Positions 17,155-26,445 of a stretch of 64,000 nucleotides of DNA are shown piece after piece (the stretch's first letter is position 1; each line of letters begins with the position of its first letter). The notes under the pieces are model-generated. The model was given only the letters and a program-made list of their open reading frames with translations, ran no database searches and was not told where the DNA came from. The position numbers and the translations under genes were made by a program. The stretch spans positions 3,369,501 through 3,433,500 of the forward strand of contig NZ_CP121668.1 in NCBI RefSeq assembly GCF_029714425.1, written 5' to 3'. The stretch is from Bradyrhizobium sp. CB2312. GTDB lineage: Bacteria; Pseudomonadota; Alphaproteobacteria; Rhizobiales; Xanthobacteraceae.

Positions 17155-17424
17155 GTGCATGCCAGGGAAATTTACGGGTTCACATGCTGCGGGCTATTGC
17201 AGCCAGCCAACACGCTGGAGTTGTCGTTGAGTGAAGTCAGGCGCCTTTGGACTAACGCCGAAGATTCAATTCTGCGGCAGGAAATTGCTGCGGGGCGAAG
17301 CCTTGAATCGATAGCCACGCAGCTCAACCGAACAGAAACTGCGATACGGTCGCGAGCCTATGTCCTCGGACTTCCTTTGCGGCGCATAGGAACTCGGCGG
17401 AACAACTCTCCTCGGTGGGGGTAA
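17155..17424 (+). CDS. Small SANT/Myb-like helix-turn-helix protein
   Basis: The frame gives 89 residues. The conserved part is RRLWTNAEDSILRQEIAAG followed by SLESIATQLNRTETAIRSRA and GLPLRR, a SANT/Myb-like small DNA-binding protein often seen in Bradyrhizobium. The true start may be later, near 17220, just before that segment. It lies 14 bases after the broken LysR gene. Target and role are unknown. Confidence 0.6.
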   Translation: MHAREIYGFTCCGLLQPANTLELSLSEVRRLWTNAEDSILRQEIAAGRSLESIATQLNRTETAIRSRAYVLGLPLRRIGTRRNNSPRWG

Positions 17425-17460
17425 CTCGGTCCGAAGGCAACAATCTCAGAGCAGGCCACC

Positions 17461-17510
17461 AAAACAAGATATTGCAAAATATCGAAAAACAATAAAATAT
17501 CGACAATAGG
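17461..17510. promoter_or_regulatory. Inverted and direct ATATCGA repeats upstream of the amidohydrolase operon
   Basis: GATATT-GCAA-AATATC is an inverted repeat at 17468-17483. AAAATATCGA occurs twice (17476-17485 and 17494-17503), 18 bases apart. The segment is strongly AT-rich against a GC-rich background and ends about 50 bases before the operon start. It is probably the binding site of an unidentified regulator, perhaps the now broken LysR. Confidence 0.5.
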
Positions 17511-17555
17511 CCAATCTCAGGCGTGGGGTTCTGAGGCCGGCGGTGTGAGGTTTGT

Positions 17556-19265
17556 ATGAAGTGGCCAGACAAGTGCGAGAAAGCCGGCTGTCGCGATGCA
17601 TGGCCGGATACGATCTTCCTGAACGGCAATATTATCACCGCGGATGCCGCCTTCCGGGTTGTCCGGGCCGTCGCGATTCGCGGCGGGAGGTTCGTCTCTG
17701 TCGGAGAAACTGGCGAAGTCAGAGAGACTGCCGGCCCATTGACGGAGATCATCGATCTCAAGGGCAAGACTGTGCTGCCTGGCCTTATCGATACCCATGC
17801 TCACGTCGAGAGAGCTGGCCTCCTGAAATCCACGGTGCAATTGAACGATGTAGCCACTGTTTCCCAGGCGCTCGATCGCATCAGAGAATATGCCGAAAAC
17901 TTGCCGAATGGCGGCTGGGTGAGGGGCGCAGAATGGCACCCGATTGCGCAGCTAAGGGAAAAGCGTTTCCTCACACGGGAAGAGCTAGACCGGGCCGCTC
18001 CTCACAACCCGGTATGTCTTCCCATCGGCCATTTCACCATGGTGAATTCGAGCGCGATGGCAATGGCGGGTATTACACGGGAGACGGTGGATCCCGAGGG
18101 GGGAGTCATCCACCGCGACGGGGCGACGGGAGAGCCCAATGGTACCCTGGAGGAAGCCGCAGAAAATCTTGTGCACGCGGTCTTGCCGCAATGGTCTGAC
18201 GACGAGCGCGATCAGCAACTGCAGCATGCCATGCAGTATTTTAACGAGTTCGGACTCACCTCGGCTATAAGCGCGGCAGTCGACCCGGCAACAATGAGAG
18301 CGCATCAGCGCGTTCGGCAAGCCGGGAAAGCCACGCTACGGATCAGCGCGATGTATGCGCCCACCGGCGGGTTAAACCCGAGCATGACAACTGACGAGTG
18401 GGACCTTTTCTTTTCACGCATCGGAGTTGCCTCGGATTTCGGGGATGATTGGCTGAGTTTTTCAGGTGTCAAACTTCAGATTGATGGCGGCATGACACTG
18501 CGTACAGCGGCGATGCGCGACGGGTACCCCGACGATCCAGCATACAACGGCACGATCGTCATTGAGCCAGCAAGATTCAACGCACTGGTTGCAACGGCAA
18601 ATCGCTACGGCTGGCGTGTGGGTGTCCACGCAGTCGGAGACGCCGCAATCGATACGGTGCTCGATGCGTACGGTCGAGCTAATACTGAACGCTCGATCAA
18701 GGGGCGTCGTTTCATCATTATTCATGGCAGTCTGATGCGCCCGGACCAGATGGAGCGTGCGCGCCAACTTGACGTGCGTGTCGACGCGCAGACGACCTTT
18801 CTCTGGGAGAAGGCGTCGACGGTCGCGATGTTTCTCGGGAAGGAAACCGCTGATCGTGCCTTTCCGATGCGCACGATGATCGATGTCATGGGGCTTGATG
18901 CGGTGGGCCAAGGAACCGATTACCCAATCAATTCCCTGAACCCGTTCATCAACATGTATGTCATGGTGACGCGGCGTGACAGGAGCGGCCACACGTTCGG
19001 TGCCGCGGAAAAAATCAGCCGCGAGGAGGCTATTCGCCTCTATACAAGCGCCGCCGCGCGATACTCGTTCTCCGAGCGAAAGACTGGATCGATAGAGCCG
19101 GGCAAATACGCAGATATGGCTGTTATTTCGGACGACATACTAAGCGTTCCGGATGACGCCATAAAGGACATCGTGGCCATTCGCACAATTGTCGAGGGAC
19201 GCACTGTGTTCGTTCGCGAAACAGTGACTGGCATAACTAGCCGGGAGCAGGATACCAGGACCTAG
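17556..19265 (+). CDS. Amidohydro_3 (YtcJ-like) metal-dependent hydrolase
   Basis: The 569-residue protein of the Amidohydrolase_3 family shows the N-terminal strand DTIFLNGNIITADAAFRVVR, the metal motif DTHAHVE near residue 85, the HAVGDAAIDTVLDAYGR helix, IIIHGS and the final metal aspartate in GQGTDYPINS. Family members hydrolyse amide or related bonds in exoenzyme-like, cytoplasmic or periplasmic settings; no signal peptide is seen. It opens an operon with two VOC proteins and an SDR (12-base gap to the next gene), suggesting release of a ring compound that is then cleaved or oxidised. Substrate is unknown. Confidence 0.85.
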   Translation: MKWPDKCEKAGCRDAWPDTIFLNGNIITADAAFRVVRAVAIRGGRFVSVGETGEVRETAGPLTEIIDLKGKTVLPGLIDTHAHVERAGLLKSTVQLNDVATVSQALDRIREYAENLPNGGWVRGAEWHPIAQLREKRFLTREELDRAAPHNPVCLPIGHFTMVNSSAMAMAGITRETVDPEGGVIHRDGATGEPNGTLEEAAENLVHAVLPQWSDDERDQQLQHAMQYFNEFGLTSAISAAVDPATMRAHQRVRQAGKATLRISAMYAPTGGLNPSMTTDEWDLFFSRIGVASDFGDDWLSFSGVKLQIDGGMTLRTAAMRDGYPDDPAYNGTIVIEPARFNALVATANRYGWRVGVHAVGDAAIDTVLDAYGRANTERSIKGRRFIIIHGSLMRPDQMERARQLDVRVDAQTTFLWEKASTVAMFLGKETADRAFPMRTMIDVMGLDAVGQGTDYPINSLNPFINMYVMVTRRDRSGHTFGAAEKISREEAIRLYTSAAARYSFSERKTGSIEPGKYADMAVISDDILSVPDDAIKDIVAIRTIVEGRTVFVRETVTGITSREQDTRT

Positions 19266-19277
19266 GAAGGGCGAACG

Positions 19278-20171
19278 ATGAACAACGGCAATGAGAGGCC
19301 GCTTATCACGTCAGTCTGTTATGTACGCTTGCCAGTCACTGAGCTGCCCGCCAGCGCCCGCTTCATGTCGGACATCATCGGCTTGCAGCGTGTCGCGGAG
19401 CAAGATGGCGAAATTGCTTTTCGGTCCGACGATCGTTTTCGCACAATCGGTCTCTTTAGCAACTCGAGCGAAGATGCGAGCGTCGGAGTTGAAGTGTGGG
19501 ACAGCACGGCGCTCAACATCATTGCTAAGCGCCTGGGCGATTTCGGCTTCGTATTTAGGAACGCAGACGCTGATGAGTGCCGGCGTCGCTACGTCCAATC
19601 TGCACTTCTCGCCGAAGACGCCTCGAAGAACCGTATCGATTTCGTGGTGCGCCCATTTCGCAGCGGCAAACGCTATTTTCCTTGCCGGGACGCGGGCATT
19701 TTGCACTTTCACAGCATCGGCCTTCGGACAACGCAGCATGTGGGCGACCTCGCCTTTTGGGCGGCTGTCGGAGCCGAGGTCAGCGATTGGGTCGGAGACA
19801 TCACGTATTTGCGGACTGACAGGATGCATCACCGCATCGCGCTATACCCTTCGAACCGAAACGGGCTGCTGTATTCAGCTTTCGAGGTCGAAGCGCTAGA
19901 TCAGATCATGCAGAACAGCTACTTCATGCAAGAAAGCCAGATCAAGATCGTGCAGGGCCCCGGGCGCCAAGCTGCGTCGAAGCAGATCTTCTTGCACGTT
20001 GAGGGACCCGACGGCCTGATCTTTTCGTACGTCAACGGGATGACGGAATACGGCGATAAGCCGCGGTTGGCGCGACAGTTTCCACTGGTAGCTAGCTCGT
20101 TATGTGACTGGGGCAGCGAGAGCAAAGACGTGCCGGAACTGCGCGCACCCCTTTACTCAACTGGGAGATGA
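19278..20171 (+). CDS. VOC-superfamily protein, extradiol-dioxygenase-like but lacking metal ligands
   Basis: The 297-residue protein has two VOC modules and aligns along its length with the next gene. At the metal positions of type I extradiol dioxygenases it keeps H145 (FHSIGL). It has Y199 where the next protein has H196, and S250 where the next protein has E247; the conserved H of GPGRH is Q231. It should therefore not bind iron in the usual way. It overlaps the next gene by four bases (ATGA). A role as a structural partner, a binding protein or an enzyme with different chemistry is possible. Confidence 0.82.
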   Translation: MNNGNERPLITSVCYVRLPVTELPASARFMSDIIGLQRVAEQDGEIAFRSDDRFRTIGLFSNSSEDASVGVEVWDSTALNIIAKRLGDFGFVFRNADADECRRRYVQSALLAEDASKNRIDFVVRPFRSGKRYFPCRDAGILHFHSIGLRTTQHVGDLAFWAAVGAEVSDWVGDITYLRTDRMHHRIALYPSNRNGLLYSAFEVEALDQIMQNSYFMQESQIKIVQGPGRQAASKQIFLHVEGPDGLIFSYVNGMTEYGDKPRLARQFPLVASSLCDWGSESKDVPELRAPLYSTGR

Positions 20172-21016
20172 GCATGATTTATCTCAAGGATGTCAGCTAT
20201 GTCCGTCTCGGCTCGCCAGATCTCGAATCGGCCGAAACCTTTGCAACCGCTTGTCTGGGCCTGCAGGTTGCAGAACGCGGCAAGAAGAAGCTTTATTTGC
20301 GCTCCGACGATCGGGTACACACGCTGTGCTACTTCGAAGGCGATGCAGGCAATCAAACCGTTGGCTTCGAGGTCGAAAGCGATGCAAGTCTGCAGGACGC
20401 CGCATCCACCCTGGAAGCGCTCGGCCACCCCGTCCATGCTGGAACTGCCGAAGAGGTCGAGCAGCGCAAAGTGAAGGCCTTCATCGGCTTCTACGATCCG
20501 ACCGGCAACCACATCGAATTGGTCGTCCGACCGGAACGCAGTGGGCCCCGCTATTTCGCCAGCCGCGATGCGGGCATTACAGGCTTCAGCCACGTCGGAT
20601 TGAACTCGACCAATCTCTTGCGTGACGAGCTGTTCTGGACGCAGGTTTGCAACGCTAGAGTTAGCGATCGCATTGGTGATATTTCCCTGATGCGCGTCAA
20701 CGCCATCCATCACACCATCGCGCTACTCCCTGGGCCAGCCGCCGGCATCCAACACATCAACCATCAAGTCGAGAGCAGCGATGATGTGTTGCGCTCCTAC
20801 TACCTTCTGAACGAGAAACGCGTGCCAATCGTATTCGGGCCCGGCCGGCATCCGACGTCCGGCGCGCGTTTCCTTTACTTCAAAGGTCCCGACGGCATGG
20901 TCTTTGAATATTCGGTCGGGGTCGGGGAAATCGAGAATGATGAGACCCACCGTCCGCGTCAGTTCGGCTTCGAGCCCACGAGCTTCTGCATGTGGGGCGC
21001 AAAGCCCGCCGGTTAG
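20168..21016 (+). CDS. Type I extradiol ring-cleavage dioxygenase (VOC superfamily)
   Basis: The 282-residue two-module VOC protein carries the expected 2-His-1-carboxylate set: H142 (SHVGLNS), H196 (IQHINHQV) and E247 (VFEYS). It also has H228 in FGPGRH, the conserved second-sphere region of BphC-like enzymes. Such enzymes open catecholic rings next to the diol using Fe(II) or Mn(II). It is translationally coupled to its metal-less paralogue and follows an amidohydrolase, so the pair may act on a ring product of that hydrolase. The exact substrate is unknown. Confidence 0.85.
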   Translation: MSMIYLKDVSYVRLGSPDLESAETFATACLGLQVAERGKKKLYLRSDDRVHTLCYFEGDAGNQTVGFEVESDASLQDAASTLEALGHPVHAGTAEEVEQRKVKAFIGFYDPTGNHIELVVRPERSGPRYFASRDAGITGFSHVGLNSTNLLRDELFWTQVCNARVSDRIGDISLMRVNAIHHTIALLPGPAAGIQHINHQVESSDDVLRSYYLLNEKRVPIVFGPGRHPTSGARFLYFKGPDGMVFEYSVGVGEIENDETHRPRQFGFEPTSFCMWGAKPAG

Positions 21017-21079
21017 AGCCACTGAAGGACAAGTAAACGTATTCATTGAGCGACGGGAAGTAAGTACTCGCGAGAGATC

Positions 21080-21860
21080 ATGGATCTGGGAATCAAGGGT
21101 CGAAAGGCCATCGTGTGCGCGGCGAGCCAAGGGCTTGGCAAGGCAAGTGCTATGGCGCTTGCGCGAGAGGGAGTCGAAGTGTTCATTGCGGCGCGACGGC
21201 GCGAGGTGCTGGAAGCAACAGCCAATGAGATTGCGAAAATAACGGGGATCCGCCCGAACGCGATAGTCGCGGACGTCACCACGGATGAAGGGCGAGCCAC
21301 CCTCTTGTCTGCCTGTCCTGCTCCAGACATTCTCATCAACAATGCCGCCGGTCCGCCGCCTGGTGATTTTCGTAGGCTTGAGCGCGATGACTGGATCAAG
21401 GCACTTGACGGCAACATGCTGGCACCAATTGCCCTGATCAAGGCGACGCTCGACGGCATGATTGAACGAAGATTCGGCCGTATCGTAAACGTGACCTCGC
21501 ACGCGGTTAAGGCTCCGGTAGCCATGCTAGCACTATCCAACGGTGCGCGTACCGGTCTCACTGGCTTCATTGCCGGCTTGTCTCGCTCGGTGGCCGAGCA
21601 CAACGTGACGATCAACAATCTTTTGCCTGGCACGTTCGATACCGACAGGTTGAAATCAAATTTAGCTGCGTTCGCAAGAAAACTCCTCGCGCGACGCCGC
21701 AGTAGTCACGGAGGAAACTAGGTTGGCCAATCCGAGTAAGCGCTTCGGTCAGCCCCACGAATTCGGTGATGCCTGTGCCTTCCTGTGCTCGGCGCAATCT
21801 GGATATATAACAGGGCAAAATATCTTAATTGATGGAGGCGCCTTTCCCGGCACTTTCTGA
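21080..21860 (+). pseudogene. Short-chain dehydrogenase/reductase with a C-terminal frameshift
   Basis: The first frame (to 21721) encodes an SDR: CAASQGLGKASAMALAREG for cofactor binding, LINNAAG, and ALSNGARTGLTGF in the active-site region, where this subfamily has S-N-G-A-R in place of the usual YxxxK. The family C-terminus (NPSKRFGQPHEFG, CAFLCSAQSGYITGQNIL, DGGAFPGTF) follows in another frame, ending at TGA 21860. One indel between about 21665 and 21690 would restore a protein of about 260 residues. The unshifted product lacks the last 45-50 residues and is probably inactive. Confidence 0.8.
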
Positions 21861-22339
21861 TGAAGTGGTAAGTCGCGGGCTGGCACTCTCCAGACGACGC
21901 AGATCTTAGCGTGCGAGTGATCAATCACCTATGACGCCCAAATCTGTGTTTCTTTGAAGAGAAATAGGGCCCTCGCCATTCGTTGACCCATCTCTTGTAT
22001 GCCGTCGAGATTGACCTCGATGCAAGTCGCCAATGAATCACCGCGCTCCTCAATGGCGTACGGCTTACTCATATAGGGCTCGCCCAAAGCGGCCCTGTTC
22101 GGCCCGCTCGTCTACTCCAGATATTGATGGGATGTAGACTTAATCAATGAGCATCCGGAGTTTCCACCCGTTCTCCAGAACTCACTCATTCTGGCGATAT
22201 CCAGCTCGACGTCGTGATGTCGGTATTGGTCCTTGGTCCAACAACCTGCGGAGCAGGAAAAGCAATCCGCGTGGATGAGGCCGGTATTAGCCGACTTCTC
22301 TATACCGCGCGACGGTATGCCCTTGCGCGCCGTCGGATT
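21861..22339. other. Gene-poor stretch with one weak minus-strand frame
   Basis: No recognised gene is present. On the minus strand 22072 to 21929 encodes 47 residues beginning MSKPYAIEERGDSLATC and ending FKETQIWAS, which reads like protein but matches no family I know. It may be a remnant. The rest shows no operator or terminator that I can support. Confidence 0.3.
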
Positions 22340-23227
22340 CTATCGAACGTTTCCTTCTTCGCGAAGCCAATCCAGAAAATTCACGAGCAACGGAGGCTTG
22401 TCGGCATCCCTCGGTGTCAGTGCGAAGTAACTCTTCCGCGCAACTTCAATGCGGGCGAAGGGTGCGATAAGATGTCCTTTCTCGATATCATCTGCCAACA
22501 CCGGCACTGGACCTATTGCAAGCCCAAGGCCGTTCAGCGCCGCCTGAAGAGTGACAAAGAAATGATCAAACGCCTGGCGCTTCGGCGGAAACTCGCCGTC
22601 GTAACTCGCGGCTTCCAACCAGTTTTCCCAGTCTCCTGGTCGACTGTCGGTAGAAAGGATTGTGTGTTGAGGAATATCTGAAAGCCTTCGCAAGGGCCTT
22701 CTCTTGAGCTGCAAAGGACTAGCAACCAAGGTATTTCGCTCGCGCATAAACTCGATAAAGTCGTATTGATGCCAAGGCTCCGGGCCCCTACGAATAACAA
22801 GGTCAAAATGTCCAGTGATACCATGGTCCGTCGTCATCGACGTTGAAACGCATACCTCTGCTCGAGGCCGCCTGGCATAAAAGTTGGGCAGCCTGGGAAT
22901 TAGCCAACGCATGGCAAATGTAGCTGGCGCGCTAACCTGCAAGACGCTGCTCGACGCAGACGATCCATAGCGTCTCGTTGCATCAGCGATCTGGTCTAAT
23001 GCACCGGTGATTTCGCGAGCGAACGCCCGGCCGTGAGGAGTGGGCTCCATTTTTTGCCCGGCGCGTCGAAAAAGCTGACGGCCTAACCAGGTTTCCAATA
23101 CTTGGATTTGCTTGCTGACCGCGCCATGCGTCACCCCCAATTCCTCAGCGGCAGCTGTGAAACTGCCGGCGCGCGCGGCTACTTCGAAAGCACGCAATGC
23201 GGACAACGGAGGAAGTCGACGAGGCAT
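22340..23227 (-). CDS. LysR-family transcriptional regulator (GcvA-like)
   Basis: The 295-residue protein has the GcvA-type opening PRRLPPLSALRAFEVAARAGSF with the helix-turn-helix VTHGAVSKQIQVLETWLG, then a two-lobe LysR substrate domain ending LVNFLDWLREE. It is divergent from the phosphonoacetate hydrolase gene. LysR regulators (PhnR-like) commonly control that hydrolase in a substrate-induced, phosphate-independent manner, so this is the likely regulator. The co-inducer is inferred, not seen. Confidence 0.88.
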   Translation of the reverse strand: MPRRLPPLSALRAFEVAARAGSFTAAAEELGVTHGAVSKQIQVLETWLGRQLFRRAGQKMEPTPHGRAFAREITGALDQIADATRRYGSSASSSVLQVSAPATFAMRWLIPRLPNFYARRPRAEVCVSTSMTTDHGITGHFDLVIRRGPEPWHQYDFIEFMRERNTLVASPLQLKRRPLRRLSDIPQHTILSTDSRPGDWENWLEAASYDGEFPPKRQAFDHFFVTLQAALNGLGLAIGPVPVLADDIEKGHLIAPFARIEVARKSYFALTPRDADKPPLLVNFLDWLREEGNVR

Positions 23228-23657
23228 GTGTGAAATTAACTCACTTGCTACGAGGTAACAAGGTTATTTGCCTAGGCTTACGAGTGAAGCGTACTGTCGA
23301 CTTGCCCGACAACTGGCGATGATTGACTCCGTTCCCTACCGAGCGCAGCCGCCGGCGGGTTCGCTCGGCTCGAATTTGGCTCAAAGATATGAGCATAACT
23401 CGTATCTCCTGTGAATGGTTCTCGCTCTTCGATAAACCGCCTGAACCAATGCGAAGAATGAGGACAGAGATATTCCAGCCCTACGGGCGAGCCCCATCAA
23501 TGGCACAAGCGATTTCAGCTCGACGTCGAGGAGACAAGTCTAGAGTGTCTTTGCACGACGAATTTTTCTCACATGTAGCGGTCGTTTTATTCGATTGAAA
23601 AGAGGCCGACATCCTCCAATCATCCGCCTCACGATCGCGCCATCGAAAGGCTAGACA
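23228..23657. promoter_or_regulatory. LysR/phosphonoacetate hydrolase divergent control region
   Basis: No gene is seen in these 430 bases. A TAAC-AAG-GTTA inverted repeat at 23256-23266 lies about 30 bases from the LysR start and is a candidate autoregulatory site. The region is unusually long for a LysR divergent promoter. Confidence 0.4.
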
Positions 23658-24932
23658 ATGGGAAATCTTTCTGCCGCTCCAAACAACCGCCCCGCTCAAT
23701 CGGTCAATGTAAATCAGCGACAATACGCACTACCTAAAGTGCCGACGGTGGTTGTCTGTTTTGATGGCTTCGATCCCGCATATCTTACACATGGGATTGA
23801 GAACGGTCGTCTCGCTACGATGAAGACGATTAAGGAAGGACGCGGCTATCTGGGGTACGCCAAGTGCTCGATGCCAAGTACTACGAATACGAATAACACT
23901 TCCATTGTTACGGGCGTACCGCCGGCGATTCACGGGATAAACGGCAATTACTATCTCGACAGCGAGACTGGCGAGGAGATCATGGTTACGGACGCAAAGC
24001 GCCTTCGCTGCGGGACAATTTTAGGCGCAATGAGCGAAGTCGGCGTTCCGACCGCTGTGGTCACCGCCAAAGACAAGCTACTTAAAGTTCTCGCTTACAA
24101 GATGAATGGCGTCGCATTCTCTTCTGAATACGCCAACAACGCCAAATTGGACATAGATGGCGTCCCTAATGCGGAGGTGTTGGTGGGACGCGCTCGTCCG
24201 GATCAGTATTCGGCGGATCTCTCCATATTCGTCTTCGACGCAGGGATAAAGCTATTCCAGCTAAAGAAGCCGATGCTGATGTACCTATCAACATCGGATT
24301 ACGTCCAGCACAGTTATGCACCCGGAGCGCCCGAGTCGAACGCGTTCCTCAAGTCAGTAGATGATCGGATCGGGGAGTTGATCAAGCTCGGCGCTACTGT
24401 CGCGATTACTGCCGATCACGGGATGAACGACAAGTGTTTGCCGAATGGCGAACCTAACGTGGTTTACGTACAGGACGAGATCTGGAATCGATTTGGGGAG
24501 GGGGCCGTCCGCGTAATATGCCCCATCGCCGATCCGTTCGTTCGACATCATGGTGCATTGGGCTCCTTCGTGCGCGTGCACCTTCAGAAGTCCGCTGACC
24601 AGCGTGCGATGATGGAGTTCGTGCGTGGCTTGCCCGGCATTGAACTCGTGCTCGATAAAGCCGAAGTATGCCAAAGATTTAATCTTCCTTTGGATCGCGA
24701 AGGGGACTTCGCTGTCTTTTCCGATCGCAACACGGTCGTCGGTGCGCGCCGTGAAGATCATGATCTGTCACAGCTTGCGGGACATCGATTGCGTTCTCAT
24801 GGTGGGCTCGGTGAAGAAACAGTGCCCTTCCTTGTTTCACGCCCTCTTAACGAAGAGTACTCGCAGAAGACAAAAAGCGAAGTTCAGCACAACTACGACA
24901 TCTTCGACTTCGCTTTGAACGGCGTCGACTAA
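23658..24932 (+). CDS. phnA: Phosphonoacetate hydrolase
   Basis: The 424-residue alkaline-phosphatase-superfamily enzyme hydrolyses phosphonoacetate to acetate and phosphate using two zinc ions. Visible elements are the metal aspartate in VCFDGFD (about residue 36), the nucleophile threonine in MPSTTNTNNTSIVTG (about T76), STSDYVQHSYAPG, ITADHGM and LRSHGG, matching the PhnA metal set. Length is typical. A terminator follows directly, then an OPA-type transporter. No signal peptide is seen, so it acts in the cytoplasm. Confidence 0.93.
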   Translation: MGNLSAAPNNRPAQSVNVNQRQYALPKVPTVVVCFDGFDPAYLTHGIENGRLATMKTIKEGRGYLGYAKCSMPSTTNTNNTSIVTGVPPAIHGINGNYYLDSETGEEIMVTDAKRLRCGTILGAMSEVGVPTAVVTAKDKLLKVLAYKMNGVAFSSEYANNAKLDIDGVPNAEVLVGRARPDQYSADLSIFVFDAGIKLFQLKKPMLMYLSTSDYVQHSYAPGAPESNAFLKSVDDRIGELIKLGATVAITADHGMNDKCLPNGEPNVVYVQDEIWNRFGEGAVRVICPIADPFVRHHGALGSFVRVHLQKSADQRAMMEFVRGLPGIELVLDKAEVCQRFNLPLDREGDFAVFSDRNTVVGARREDHDLSQLAGHRLRSHGGLGEETVPFLVSRPLNEEYSQKTKSEVQHNYDIFDFALNGVD

Positions 24933-24939
24933 TCCTTGG

Positions 24940-24976
24940 GTGGGAGCGAGTATCCGACACGCTCCCACGCGCTTTT
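24940..24976 (+). terminator. Intrinsic terminator after phnA
   Basis: GTGGGAGCG (24940-24948) and CGCTCCCAC (24960-24968) form a perfect 9-bp stem with an 11-base loop, followed by GCGCTTTTCTC. It separates phnA from the transporter, so the transporter has its own promoter or is reached by read-through. Confidence 0.8.
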
Positions 24977-25100
24977 CTCAAATATGAGAGCGTGAACCGC
25001 AGCCGTGATTGCGGTGACTATTCGTCACGCAAAAGCACACCGAAAAGGCGCGACGCAAGCGTCAGCTTTGCTTCGTCGGAAGCCGAAGGGGAGGTTACTA

Positions 25101-26405
25101 ATGGCTGTTATTGAGAATAAGGCCGAAGCTGAACCGTCGATCGGAATCTCCTTCGAGAACGACGTGGGCGCCCAATATCGTCGTCTTCAGTGGCGGATGC
25201 TATTTGCCGTGATGTTCTGCTACCTCTTCTACTACACCGGTAGACAGACACTCGGGTTCGCAATTCCAGGGATCCAACAGGAGTTTGGCATTAGCAAACA
25301 GCTCATCGGTTGGATATCTGCCGGTATGCTTTGGGGCTATGCAATCGGGCAGGGGATCAATGGCAATCTCGGCGACAAATTCGGTGGTCGGAAGGTCGTT
25401 ACCGCTGGCGCTATTTTGTCTAGCTTGATGAACTGGGCGGTAAGTTTCTCGTTTGGGTTCAAAACGCTCCTTTTGGGATGGTGGTTAAATGGTTACACGC
25501 AGGCGCTCGGCTTTGCTCCTGGCAGCCGGATCATTTCAAACTGGTGGACTAAGACGGAGCGCGGAAAGGTCTATGGCCTTTATTTATTCGCCGCGGGTAT
25601 GTCTTCTGTCGTCACATTCGTACTTGGTCTCGTGGTCGTCGACACGTTGCACCTCGACTGGCGGTGGGTATTTCGGGTCCCAGTGATCCTGCTGTTTTTC
25701 GCAGGCATCTGCTTCTTCTTCGTGGTGCGGGACGACCCAAGAGACATGGGATTCAAGCGCGAGAACGAACCCGTAGACGACAATTCGCCTGCAGATCACG
25801 ACGTCAACGAAAGTTCGTTGGAGCGATACAAGGCGGTCCTTAGGACTGTGAAGATCCACGTTGGCGGCCTAGCCCTGGGCTTCAACAACGCGGCGAGATA
25901 CGGCCTGGTTGTGTGGGTGCCGGTTCATTTTCTAGAAGCGACCCGCGCAATCGGTTCGGGCAGCAGCTCCCGATGGGTTGCGGTTGCCTTGCCGATCGGG
26001 ATGGCATTCGGTGCCCTTTCGAACGGCTGGATATCGGACCGACTGTTTGGGGCCGTACGATGGAAACCGATTGCACTCTTTATGCTCTCAGCAGTAGTGG
26101 CTGCTGCAATCATGTACGAATTGCCTGTTTCTAGCCCCTGGGCGATCATAGCGCTGTTTTTCTGCGGCTTCTGCGTCTATGGCCCTCATGCTACATTCTG
26201 GGCGCTGGTGCCTGACTTGGTCGGCCATCGGCGCGCCGGCACGGCAACTGGTGTGATGAACACGTATTCGTACGTATTCGCGGGGCTGGCTGAGCCCCTG
26301 ATCGGTCATCTGCTCGATGCCACCCACAACACATCTCTGGTGTTCGCGGTCGTCGGTGTCGGGTGCGCAATGAGCGGCCTGTGCGCAGCACTTATCAGAA
26401 GATGA
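25101..26405 (+). CDS. MFS transporter of the organophosphate:phosphate antiporter (GlpT/UhpT) type
   Basis: ATG 25101 follows a GGGGAGG site, giving 434 residues; a longer frame from 25005 adds a basic, unlikely N-terminus. Twelve hydrophobic segments are visible. YLFYYTGRQTLGFAIPGI in TM1 and GINGNLGDKFGGRKVV in the first loop are OPA-family traits, as is GFAPGSRIISNWW. Next to phnA it most likely imports phosphonoacetate or a related phosphonate, possibly in exchange for phosphate. The substrate is inferred. Confidence 0.88.
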   Translation: MAVIENKAEAEPSIGISFENDVGAQYRRLQWRMLFAVMFCYLFYYTGRQTLGFAIPGIQQEFGISKQLIGWISAGMLWGYAIGQGINGNLGDKFGGRKVVTAGAILSSLMNWAVSFSFGFKTLLLGWWLNGYTQALGFAPGSRIISNWWTKTERGKVYGLYLFAAGMSSVVTFVLGLVVVDTLHLDWRWVFRVPVILLFFAGICFFFVVRDDPRDMGFKRENEPVDDNSPADHDVNESSLERYKAVLRTVKIHVGGLALGFNNAARYGLVVWVPVHFLEATRAIGSGSSSRWVAVALPIGMAFGALSNGWISDRLFGAVRWKPIALFMLSAVVAAAIMYELPVSSPWAIIALFFCGFCVYGPHATFWALVPDLVGHRRAGTATGVMNTYSYVFAGLAEPLIGHLLDATHNTSLVFAVVGVGCAMSGLCAALIRR

Positions 26406-26445
26406 ATCGATCAGCCTCAAATATCTAGCATAGCCTCAGTTGCGC

